The notes: generated from the sequence alone by a model not told the origin. Positions 1-7,894 are shown, numbered from the stretch's first letter. The stretch: 10,840 nucleotides of DNA from Isohypsibius dastychi (GCA_034696485.1 JAQIWT010001425.1:1-10840), one strand, 5' to 3'. Translations and numbers: made by a program.

Positions 1-11
1 GGATTAATTTA

Positions 12-71
12 GTGTGCTACATTAACACAATGTGTGCCACTTTAAACAATTGTGTGTTAGATTAAAAAGCT
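12..71. repeat. 20-bp tandem repeat, three units
   Basis: Three head-to-tail 20-bp units begin at 12, 32 and 52. Each opens with GTGTG, then a variable triplet and an (A/T)TTAA block, for example GTGTGCTACATTAA and GTGTGCCACTTTAA. An inverted copy follows at about 75-90 and pairs with the third unit (AATTGTGTG at 49-57 against CACACAATT), so 48-90 can fold into a hairpin. A related single copy, GTGTGTCACATTAAA, lies near 586-600. This looks like the end of a degenerate repeat or transposon that may extend left of the window. The family is not recognised. Confidence 0.6.
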
Positions 72-742
72 TTAATGTGGCACACAATTTTCTAGAAGAA
101 ATACAAATCCGGTACAAGTTACGGATAAAAAATTCTTATGCCCACCTGCGGCGGGCATACTGTCCCACCCCCCGGCCTTTGGGAACAAATTCAAAACGAA
201 AAAAACGTCAAATTTTCAAAAAAAGGAGAGTGAAAATAATTTGTTTTCAATTCTTTTTGAAAAAACACTTTAATTATATGTGACGTCATTCTGGGCCGTG
301 ACTTCATCGTTTTCTAAACCTCTGTCCGTTGACCCAGATTTTTGAAAAACCGGTCTTATGACCCTCAAACGCAGCAGATTGCTTTATTAAAACCTCAAAA
401 GATTTCACCAAAACTTACTTTGGGTGAAGGAAAAAGGTCGGGTTAGCGTGACGATGATTTGTGAATGCAAAACGTTACAGCAAAAGGTTTACCGAAACCT
501 CAAAAGGTCGGTTTTGGTGAAGGTTTATAGGTCCCCCCCCCCCCACTTTTGGATCCCCCCCTCGGGGGGAGGACAAAAAACAGCGGTGTGTCACATTAAA
601 AATTTCCTTAGATTAATCCCTGCTGGTCCACCATCTCGATCCCCTATGTTGAAGTTACCATTAGCCATGCCTTCCCAGTAAAAGTACTGCACCACCAGTT
701 AAATAGTTTTAAACATCGATCTGGACTCCCAGACTACCTTAG

Positions 743-760
743 CCCCCCCCCCCCCCCCCC
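743..760. repeat. Poly-C homopolymer tract
   Basis: A run of 18 consecutive C, after a shorter run of 12 C at 533-544. Homopolymers of this length are prone to slippage and to sequencing or assembly error, so the exact length should not be trusted. Confidence 0.85.
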
Positions 761-793
761 ACCCGCCTCCGGTAATCCGCTGCTTGGTCTACC

Positions 794-833
794 ATATATA
801 TATAATTGCCTACTGCCTATTGCCTACTGCCTA
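794..833. repeat. (TA)n tract followed by 7-bp minisatellite
   Basis: A short TATATATATA tract is followed at 806-833 by four perfect 7-bp units that alternate TTGCCTA and CTGCCTA, equivalent to two copies of a 14-bp unit. A simple satellite with no sign of function. Confidence 0.8.
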
Positions 834-1581
834 CATCCAAGCTAATCGAAAAAGCAGTAGGAGTACGCTTAAGTTATTGTCACCATCTCAAGTTCGTCCC
901 GTTTATTGTGGTTTTTAAATTCGCTCTCTCATAATTTCATTTCCAGATGTCGGTTGCTCATCGATATTCCTGAAGAAATTTGTGATGACAAATGTGATAA
1001 AAGCAGTGCATGAAAGAACGCATAAAACATTACAGCATTAGCTTGTGAACTCAAGAGATTTCGTGGACTCACTAAGTTCGCTGAAGGCTGCAAGCCGCAA
1101 ATGACGTGAGAAAACCGCAATCCGCGGATTGGTTTTTGATTTCTGGCCTTGTTTTGGTGGATCGTGTAGGATGATTCTCTTTTTTCCCCGTGAAATTTTT
1201 TGCCTCCGCTACGAAAGTTGGGAAAGTTCGATGTTGTCAGTGACTCGCCGATCAGAAAACCTTCGGGCGTCCCCGGCCAGATGCTCGTGAGACATATTGC
1301 GGAAGGTTGCCGTAGGATCCCAAATTCTGAATCAAGCATCGATTCTCTTGCGAATCTTCTTAGGCATTACGAACTGAAGCCAAAGATCAACCGTACATTC
1401 GAAACAAGTTTTGTCAATGCGAGTTGTTGTCTAGGTTTCTAGATCATCCTTGTTATTCAAAAAGAACCCGCCCGCATCGTTTTCACTTAAACTTCGAATG
1501 TTTTTCTAAATTCAGATTTGCGACAAATCAAAAAAGCAAAAGCTATTGGCTCGATGAATTTTTTTCTACTTTTTTATAGTA

Positions 1582-1734
1582 CTCCGTTCTCGGGATCAAC
1601 TGCACCCCCTTTTCGCTGGGCCAATTGGCTCACCAAGTACGCAGTCGAAGAGTGCACCCGGGGCTCACGCATAGTGTGTGTGGTGAGCCGATCGATACAG
1701 CAAAAAGGGGGTGCAGTTGATCCCGAGAACGGAG
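1582..1734. mobile_element. MITE with near-perfect terminal inverted repeats, flanked by TA
   Basis: A 153-bp hairpin-forming element flanked on both sides by TA (1580-1581 and 1735-1736), as expected of Tc1/mariner-like TA target duplication. The ends CTCCGTTCTCGGGATCAACT and their reverse complement match perfectly for 34 nt counting the TA, and imperfectly out to GGCTCACCA (1627-1635) and TGGTGAGCC (1681-1689). The loop is about 45 nt. It interrupts the left arm of the larger palindrome. It carries no coding capacity, so mobilisation would need a transposase from elsewhere. The family is inferred from the TA flanks only. Confidence 0.8.
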
Positions 1735-1846
1735 TATTTAACCTGAGATTTTTGAGTCACTGATTAAGGTGACCTTAAGTCCTTTGTTTGACCGTGCGCG
1801 CGTTAGAGCAAAGCTTCCGATTGGTAGCGAGGCAGTCAGAATACAG

Positions 1847-1942
1847 TTTTGCGGAAGGTTGTATCCAAGTAGCAACGCCTTGTTTTTATCCTCTCCGAGT
1901 AATGGCTTGGATATAACCGAAGGTTCAAGATCGAGCCTCTAC
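1847..1942 (-). repeat. Core of foldback element, dispersed copy 1
   Basis: Reverse-complement match to 8234-8336: the end blocks CTACTT.GATACAACCTTCC and GATC.TGAACCTTCGGTT are shared, with a short AGCCATT block between them. Internal spacing differs by a few bases (96 against 103 nt). This copy also forms its own hairpin: GGTTGTATCCAAG near 1857 and CTTGGATATAACC near 1905 pair with one mismatch. Confidence 0.65.
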
Positions 1943-2430
1943 ATTCAACTCCTCTGTCAGTTCGCATTAGAAAATTCAAAAAAAAATACTATAAAAAACT
2001 CGAGAAAAATTCATCGTGCCAGTAGCTATTGCTTTTTCGGTTCGTCGTAAATCTAAATTTTGAGAAAAGTACAAAGTTCAAGTGAACACGATGTGTGCGG
2101 GTTCTAATTAGACGATTATGAGATAGTGCACCTTGACAACAACGTTTTTCGAATGTTTGATATTTGGCTAAAATTCGTAATGCCTAAGAAGGTTCTAGAG
2201 AATCGATGCTTGAATTCGAGATCTTACGGCAACCTTCCGCAATATGTCCCACGAGCATCTGGTCGGGGGACGCCCGAAGGTTTGATATCATATTTTGATG
2301 ATTTTACTTTAAATGACTATGGAAACAGCAAACGCGCGCAGTTATTCGTTAATCGGCCATGCGGCAAAAACGATTATTTCTTTGAGAAAATCCCAACCGA
2401 GATAGGATCATCTTAATTGAGAAAACGAAA

Positions 2431-3467
2431 CTTGTACATGTTCATACTCATCCCTAGATCATTCTGTCATCGAATTTGTTTTAAGAAACAGGAACTTTCG
2501 GAGAAAAGTGGGTGACAAAATTTGAAAGTCGAATATCTTTTGAACCGGTGAATATAAAGCAAAAATTCGACGACAGAATGAGCGCTGGTGCATAACACAC
2601 GGGAATCTGTTAAAAAATTCCACCCGCCGGCATTCCATCCCAGCCAGCATTTTCCGAAAGGTTTCGGAAGTAGAATGATAAAAACTGCTTTGACCCGGCG
2701 CTGAAAAGTGGAGTATGTGAGCAACATTTTGCCTGTCACGCCGTCTGACATACTAGCTTGATGGAAGCTGACTACTGATGACCAGCTCTCCTTTGGGAAG
2801 GATGTGCTAATTAGCTTAATTGTTCGTATAGACAAAAGGAAGGATATAATAAGGAAATCAGTATCACATTAGGCTTTCATTCGAGGTTCCAGTAATCTAG
2901 CTTCGAAATTCATCGAAGATTTTTGACAATCAACCTAATCGCCAGTTTCGCTTTCGGAAATCGTCTTAAAGTCCTAGGTCGGTTGGATTAGACACGGTTT
3001 CGTTCTCCAAAAAATGTCTTCGGTTTCGGATTCATTTTCACATTCAGAATGTAATTCATAATTCCTCGGCGAGAAAATATCTGGTTTCATGGTCATCATC
3101 AGACAAATTGGCATCAGATTCCATTTTGCACGAAGAAATAAAAGTGAAGCAAGAGAATGAGGTTGAATTCGGCAAGTCCGAAAAGCTGAATTGTTTCTCT
3201 CTATTGTTTTATGAAGAGGAAGATCAACAGAGGAATTGGTTTTACGACTTCACAGTTATTTGTCACTTCACCAATTAACCATCGGTCAAATTGCCGACCA
3301 GATAGGGTTGGGGGAGCTCTCGTCAGTGGTCAGCAAGAAATCAGCACGGAATATTACATGTCATCATTTTTTTTCGCTTCGAGGAAAAATTGGCCAGCAG
3401 AACGTTTAATACCGTATTATAGAGAAAAAAATTTTCTATTCAGCAATGGAAATGATTATTTTGTTAC
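2431..3467. other. Gap with no gene that can be supported
   Basis: No recognisable domain in either strand. A minus-strand open frame (2467-2835) and a plus-strand one (3211-3537) show no family resemblance. A plus-strand frame without an ATG is open from about 2969 to the TAA near 3279. It is rich in acidic and serine residues and includes IKVKQENE, which fits the general shape of a sumoylation site, but this is weak. A perfect hairpin TTCCGAAA-GG-TTTCGGAA lies at 2652-2669. The stretch could hold downstream exons of the minus-strand membrane-protein gene, but none could be fixed. Confidence 0.5.
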
Positions 3468-4545
3468 TCAAACAAGGAAGGTCACCTTAAGCACGGTAGA
3501 CTTGTTAGACATCAGTTCCACAGAAACAGAGCCGTGATCATCGCTCGCTGCCGCTGTCGAATTTCTGGAAGTTTCAGTTGAGTTGGACATGTTGGTGAAT
3601 ATCTTCAAAAGCCACATCGGAAGTGCCTTCCTGTTCACGTCAGAGTTTCGAAAAGCAGCTTTCCTCATCGGGCTCAGATTAATTCTCGTTTCAGACGAAC
3701 TCGAGTCTCCACCATCACCCTCCTCGTCGTATCCGCTACTAATGTTCTGTATTTTTTGTTCGAGATCATCGGTATCATCGCCCGTTATACCAACTAATTC
3801 GTCGTTGTTGACTGGACCATCTGAGAAACACAAGGTCACGAAACGCGGAGCCCGGGTCGAAATCGTTCAGAGCACAATGAACAAGTCAGTGAAGAAGCCA
3901 CTCACACTGTTTCTGATCATTCCTCCAAATTTTCGGGAAAGGATTAAGTTCTTCTCGGTCACTACCAAATCCCTCCTTGAACAAATGTGGTGCTCCAGCA
4001 TCGAGTGTATCACTAAGAACCCGCATTGCCTGGCTTTCAAGTATTTTATCGTTTAATGGACGAGGTATGATGTCATCGTTAATCAATGCTGGTGGGTCAT
4101 AATTTCGAAATGATGGATTTGGGTTCATCACCCCGTATATCTTCCAGGAAAAGTAATAGTTCTGAATAAATGGGGCTTTACTTGGCTGGCCGGGTTCCAC
4201 ATAAGGCCTGAGATTTCTGTACCCTCGTCTCCTTACAGCTGCAGTAACAGTCTCAGTACTCGACTCATTTTCAGGAATAATCGCTGAATTTTTTTCTTCC
4301 CTCAAAAACGAACTGCTTCCGTGACTCAAGTTCACTAAAGCTCCGAAACAAATCCCAACAACGAATATCCAGATGCCAAGAATGAAGGCTATACCAAGAA
4401 TTAACTGCCGACTCCAGGTGGGGTTTTTTCGGTGGAAATCAGGCTCGAACTGGTATGTTGTCTCACTTTCAAGCACGGATTTTGAAGGAACAGATTTGAA
4501 TTTCATGTCTTCTCCACAAATTACGATTTCAAATAAACACTGCAT
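3468..4545 (-). CDS. Putative single-pass type II membrane protein, two exons
   Basis: Family not recognised. Exon 1 runs from 4545 down to 3906 and exon 2 from 3820 down to 3468. The 85-nt intron (3905 to 3821) has donor GTGAGT and a pyrimidine-rich acceptor ending TTTCTCAG; both sides are phase 1, so the frame continues cleanly. The N-terminal ~47 residues are polar, followed by one hydrophobic segment at about 48-72 (QLILGIAFILGIWIF...), then a long polar region with possible N-glycosylation sites (NLS, NES, and in exon 2 NMS, NST). Short basic N-side, one membrane span and a glycosylation-prone C-side suggest type II topology (inference). Translation could start at 4545 or at the second ATG (4506). 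Exon 2 has acidic and serine-rich runs (GDDTDDLE, EEGDGGDSSSS). It ends at a TGA, or may be spliced at AAG|GTGACC (3486/3485), in which case more exons lie downstream. An LTR begins about 160 bp upstream. Confidence 0.6.
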
Positions 4546-4588
4546 GTTACTTAATCAGTGGTTTAAGTTGCTATTTTGTCCACAGTTA

Positions 4589-4605
4589 GTTCGTTACTAA
4601 CGAAC
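4589..4605. repeat. Perfect 17-bp palindrome upstream of membrane-protein gene
   Basis: GTTCGTTA-C-TAACGAAC is a perfect inverted repeat with 8-bp arms. It lies about 45 bp upstream of the first ATG of the minus-strand gene. It could be a binding site for a dimeric regulator or chance; no factor can be named. Confidence 0.5.
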
Positions 4606-4828
4606 GGGATATTACACTGCATCGATCCAACCTCAAATAATTTTCAACAGAACCTGACTATGACAATGCAGATTTCGCAAAACGGAGCTCAGTGTAGGAA
4701 ATCTGTAATGCAAAAATTCATAAAAATCAATAATAATATGCCGACCCTTTACTGACCACTAGCCATTCCACTTTTATCGACTATTATCTAGTATTTCCCC
4801 ACTTTCCTTTTATTGATTGTTTCAGGCT

Positions 4829-4837
4829 TATAAAAAG
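4829..4837 (+). promoter_or_regulatory. TATA box of the LTR promoter
   Basis: TATAAAAAG sits within the short palindrome GGCTT-ATAAA-AAGCC (4825-4839), upstream of the AATAAA signal, where an LTR U3/R promoter is expected. Transcription would start about 25-30 bp further on (inference). Confidence 0.6.
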
Positions 4838-4902
4838 CCGTGTTTCGCTTTTCATTTCTTGCCTCACTTCTGTCATCGAAATCTCTTCTTCTTGTCTTGG
4901 TG

Positions 4903-4908
4903 AATAAA
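4903..4908 (+). terminator. Polyadenylation signal in the LTR
   Basis: AATAAA about 70 bp after the TATA box and before the U5-like segment, as in compact invertebrate LTRs. R would end shortly after it. Confidence 0.5.
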
Positions 4909-5039
4909 TCATTAACCATCAGTTTATCGTGAGATTTTACTCGGAAGTGAAAGGTCAACGCGGGCTCAGGCGACCCGTCAGGAATCTTGCATTACGTTAA
5001 GGAGTTAAATCAACTAGCCGGGCATTTAACATCCTTACA

Positions 5040-5055
5040 TGGCGCCCAACGGGAT
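5040..5055 (+). promoter_or_regulatory. tRNA primer-binding site of LTR retrotransposon
   Basis: TGGCGCCCAACGGGAT directly follows the CA end of the LTR. TGGCGCCCAACG is the classical complement of a tRNA 3' end used by many Ty3/Gypsy elements and retroviruses, usually assigned to tRNA-Lys. After twelve bases the match to the usual Lys-type site (continuing TGGGG) fades, so the primer tRNA is probable rather than certain. Confidence 0.8.
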
Positions 5056-6092
5056 TATTGTGCGACCCTACTGAAGGAATTATCAGTGGATAGTTTGGAA
5101 CCATTGGTGGATATTTCGTAATTGTTGGTGGATAATTTGGTTTATTGGATGGGATTTACTGCGTATGTCGGAAAGGATTGATCACATTTTCGTTGTACGT
5201 CGGGTGATCATTTGTTCTGGAATTATTTGATTATTTTTGGAGAATAATCAAGCTATTGGATTAACGGAATATAATATGTAGTAGCGTAATTTGGGTTAAT
5301 AGGCGGTGAGTTTGATTGAATTTGGAGATAAGAAAAGATAATCATAAGTAAAACCAAAGAGTTCGTGTGATATATAGTGGGCTGACCCTTTCAAGTTAAG
5401 GTGATGAGGTTTGAGTGTAGAGTCATAATAATTTTAGGTTTTCTTGTAGGCCCTTGTTTGACCCGTCAAGGTTGCCGGTAACTAAGGTATCTGGGAGGGG
5501 AAGTGGGAGGGTGGTCAGATACCGGCAATAGCCGTAAGGCTCGATTCCATGACCATGTGAATGGTAGATCTCCCGAACGGAACCAGCTGCAAGCTTGAGG
5601 AATAGTTCAAAATGTGCGGATGCAAAAATGAGGAAGTCTTGCTCGGCCAGTTTTTCGTACTTGCTTGCATTAATTTTAAAAACGAGAAAAACTGAAGGTC
5701 ACCAGCAAGAAAGTAACCCAAATGGCTCCAAATACCATTTTCGCAGTTTTTGATAGATTCGAATGAAACCATAATTTTTCGAATCACTCAAATCTTGTCT
5801 AGGTCAAGTTATATTTGTACTATTATTGGACGAGAACTCGAATTTTGGGATGCTCTAGAGTGAAGTCTAGTTCCAGTAAATTTAGACCTGGCTGTCTTCA
5901 AGGTCACAAGCAGAATTACCCCCCTGGCAACTTTGAGTGTACCTTTGGCGCCTGGACTTAGACGCCTACAGGAGGTGACGCGATCACGGGGAGCGTGTTC
6001 GTAAGAAGTTTTTTGAATTCCAAATAACTGTCCTGGCTTCTTCTGGTGACAGTAACAAATATAGATAAGAGTTTCGTGGCGAATCTTTGCAG
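5056..6092. other. Retrotransposon leader and unresolved sequence
   Basis: No gag, protease or polymerase motif is visible. The first ~120 bases after the primer-binding site carry a loose GTGGATA motif three times. Nested hairpin arms lie at 5472-5528. A 25-codon frame at 5404-5478 has a signal-peptide-like hydrophobic core but nothing downstream supports it. A strong donor GTAAGA at 6001 pairs with the acceptor CTTTGCAG ending at 6092, giving a 92-nt intron that probably belongs to the hypothetical gene to the right; its upstream exon could not be fixed. The minus-strand open frames at 5515-5787 and 5984-6229 look spurious. Confidence 0.5.
5472..5528. repeat. Alternative nested hairpin arms
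   Basis: TTGCCGGTA (5472-5480) is the reverse complement of TACCGGCAA (5520-5528), and GGTATCTG (5486-5493) is the reverse complement of CAGATACC (5516-5523). The right arms overlap, so only one pairing can form at a time. The loop is G-rich (GGGAGGGGAAGTGGGAGGG). Confidence 0.6.
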
Positions 6093-6570
6093 CACACTTT
6101 GGCAGAACAAGTTGCGGATATAATAGCTGGTTTTAAAAGTAAACGATTACAGAAACTAAAGCCAGAATTCGGATTTGATGATTCAGATAAGAATCGAAAT
6201 AAGAATAAAGGTATCACACATGAAAACAAGGTCGCCGCTCATTATCAAACGTCAATATTCCAAGGACTTCATAAACAAAAAACACAGGCTGAAAATCAGG
6301 GTGAAAATAGTAATCAAACGAAGAGTAGTTCGTCTGAAGAAACCCGTGAAGAATTAAACGATAGCAGCTCAAGTAATTGACAGCGAGCTAAATACTGCAT
6401 TCATTTCAGCTAGATCTAATCCAGGGTCAGTAGAAAGAATAGAGATCGATAACGAGGGGCCGTATATACCGATACCAGACATTGTGCACAGATTAATTGA
6501 AGAAATTAATGTCGAAGAATCAGCGGAAGTGTTAGAATTATCAATCGACATTGATCAAGCTTCACGCTAA
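6093..6570 (+). CDS. Hypothetical hydrophilic protein, 3' exons only
   Basis: Not recognised. Exon 6093-6372 follows an acceptor (CTTTGCAG). A very short 37-nt intron (6373-6409; GTAATT...ATTTCAG) joins it in frame (phase 1) to 6410-6570, which ends in TAA with an AATAAA signal at 6585-6590. Without this splice the first frame stops within three codons of the donor and the second has no start, so the splice model explains both frames; read-through is the alternative. The first exon has no ATG, so at least one upstream exon must exist. The product is highly charged, with a Lys/Asn/Gln/Ser-rich middle (DSDKNRNKNKG, NQTKSSSSEETREEL), and ends in an amphipathic acidic stretch (VHRLIEEINVEESAEVLEL). 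No domain can be named. It lies downstream of the LTR leader, so a decayed gag-like frame is possible. Confidence 0.4.
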
Positions 6571-6584
6571 GCGTAAAAATTCAG

Positions 6585-6590
6585 AATAAA
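6585..6590 (+). terminator. Polyadenylation signal of hypothetical gene
   Basis: AATAAA 14 bases after the TAA stop. An 11-bp palindrome ACGCT-A-AGCGT (6564-6574) spans the stop codon. Confidence 0.4.
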
Positions 6591-6646
6591 CTGGTTAAAT
6601 AGTAGTCCTGAAGTTTCAGTATTCCCTTATATTGAAAATAATCGTT

Positions 6647-6726
6647 AACGTCAAGCTGGTGAACCACACACGATCAGGATCGCCGAAAAATGGAGACGCC
6701 CGTGGAACCCACTCTCCATCAGACAC
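6647..6726 (-). repeat. 80-bp direct repeat, outer copy
   Basis: Aligns without gaps to 6981-7060 over 80 nt with 12 mismatches by my count (about 85%). Read on the minus strand, both copies stay open in the same frame to the same TGA and share CLxES.FHG.LH..AILIVC..PA. The 334-bp offset and same orientation make them direct repeats at the 3' side of the recombinase gene. Confidence 0.75.
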
Positions 6727-6980
6727 CCCCTTTATTCAATCTTCGAGTGTTTCAAGTTTTCAAACAGGTGGGTGGGTGGGAGCGAATTCTCCGCATTCGA
6801 ACGGGAATAAGAATGAGAAGAGAATAACTATCAGCAAGCTGACCGCACTCCAACCAAGTCAGAGTGGTAGAGAAAAGATGAGCAAGAGCAGACGGGGTCA
6901 CTTAACAGACCCAGACACAGACAGATGCGGCAAAGATTAAACGCTTGCGGTTAACTGCATTATCTTCATAATTTCCATTG

Positions 6981-7060
6981 AACGTCAAGCTGGAAAAATA
7001 CACACGATCAGGATTGCCGGTAAATGGAGATGCCCGTGGAACATACTTTCCACCAGACAC
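6981..7060 (-). repeat. 80-bp direct repeat, inner copy
   Basis: The copy next to the recombinase; it encodes the last ~25 residues of its open frame, well beyond the catalytic domain. See the outer copy for the alignment. Weaker similarity (AGATTG and G-rich sequence) may continue a few bases further toward 7085. Confidence 0.75.
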
Positions 7061-7894
7061 TCAAAAACAACCCCCAATCTAAAAAATATCGGGGCAAATG
7101 GCAATACCTTTCCGTTCCGGATGTAGCCGTCGTAAGCTGTACTTCTCCAACGGCTGGCGTTTTTGATGTCGTGGGTGGAAACATAATTGGAGGCTGCTGC
7201 TATTGCGGCTCCAATGCGGAAGCTGTGTGTACCATAACGGTAAATTTCAGGGGTTCCGTCAAGAAATTGGCGCATCATGTTCAGAAACTTCCCTGGAGTG
7301 AGAAAACGACCATTTCCGAGAGTGAAAACTTGTTTCCGATAGAGTTCTGGGAATAAGTATGGCATTGCTTTCTGAAACTTCCTGAAAGCTGTGACCGGGC
7401 ATACAGAACGGCAGGTGGCTGACAGGTTAACACGGTGACCTTTTCGTACTTGGTCCGTTTTTGATTGTCAGATATGGATCGACAGTGTGGATTTCGAGAC
7501 TTTGAAATCCGAATAATTGAGGCACTTTTCGGCGACGTACTTGGAGCGATATGGATTGGTGAACTCACCAACTCGAAGGAAACCGAAGAATGCTAGAGTG
7601 AATGCAGACCAGTACATAGCTTGATCATATTTCATCAAGGACGAATCTCCGATGTTCTTTTTAATGAGACGCATTAGGTCCATTGTGATTGGCAGACGCG
7701 AATCCGGAGTTTTGGGAACGAGGCGACCGTAACCTTTCATGGCGTTCTGGACGAGCTTGAAATTCGTCGGTGAAGTGAGACCGTTTTCGCAATGAAGATT
7801 CGCAACTGCAGCGAGGTACAATTTCACGGTGGAAACACTGGAAACTGCCAAATGATTGTCGAACAGGTAGGCGATGAAATTGACTGCTGTTTCA

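Larger units (their letters stand above)
1..1167. other. Non-coding, repeat-rich stretch without a supportable gene
   Basis: Open frames here are short, low in complexity and show no recognisable domain. What can be seen: the 20-bp tandem repeat at the left edge; a near-direct repeat AAACCTCAAAAG at about 391 and 504, with TTCACCAAAAC near 400 and its reverse complement GTTTTGGTGAA near 513; a C-run at 533-544; a short GC hairpin (TCCCCCC/GGGGGGA) near 554-570; a second C-run at 743-760; a (TA)n tract at 794-803; and a 7-bp minisatellite at 806-833. The organisation is that of intergenic repeat debris. Confidence 0.6.
1168..2430. mobile_element. Foldback element: large imperfect palindrome
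   Basis: The sequence at 1257-1373 is the reverse complement of 2174-2283 with scattered mismatches (shared blocks include CCTTCGGGCGTCC, CATATTGCGGAAGGTTGCCG and CTTAGGCATTACGAA). The inner block 1464-1581 pairs with 1987-2104; both are 118 nt and share GATGAATTTTT and TTTTTTATAGTA. Weaker pairing (GATGAT-CT, TTTTTGCC) extends outward to about 1168 and 2430. This long-arm organisation is typical of foldback or long-TIR non-autonomous transposons. No transposase frame lies inside, and open frames in the arms have no domain. Exact outer ends and a target-site duplication could not be fixed. The left arm is split by a smaller MITE. Confidence 0.75.
4704..5039 (+). mobile_element. 5' LTR of an LTR retrotransposon
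   Basis: A 336-bp segment starts TGTAATG and ends CCTTACA, so it has the TG...CA ends and a 5-bp terminal inverted repeat (TGTAA/TTACA). Inside, a TATAAAAAG box (4829-4837) and an AATAAA signal (4903-4908) stand in the order expected of U3-R-U5. The base after the LTR starts a primer-binding site, which fixes the right edge well; the left edge rests on the inverted repeat and is less certain. No second LTR, reverse transcriptase or integrase is visible in the window, so the element is truncated, solo-like with leader, or decayed. Orientation is plus. Confidence 0.75.
6571..6984. other. Non-coding tail of the recombinase element
   Basis: Contains the second copy of the element's 80-bp direct repeat (6647-6726), a G-rich tract GGTGGGTGGGTGGG (6767-6780) able in principle to form a G-quadruplex, and low-complexity sequence. 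The plus-strand open frame here (6632-6940) lacks any domain and overlaps the repeat antisense, so it is not called. Confidence 0.5.

Noticed and set aside
929-1339. 136-codon minus-strand open frame
   Set aside because: It enters the arm of the foldback palindrome and has no domain; probably chance.
2690-2750. VCEQHF in one plus-strand frame, resembling the C-x2-HF end of a THAP zinc finger
   Set aside because: No matching upstream Cys pair or the conserved W/P of THAP; the frame is closed by a TAG just upstream and a TGA just downstream.
3211-3537. 108-codon plus-strand open frame
   Set aside because: No domain, overlaps exon 2 of the better supported minus-strand gene, and its composition follows the antisense of that exon at the end.
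5404-5478. 25-codon ORF with a signal-peptide-like hydrophobic core
   Set aside because: The possible donor (GTAACT) is weak and no in-frame downstream exon was found.
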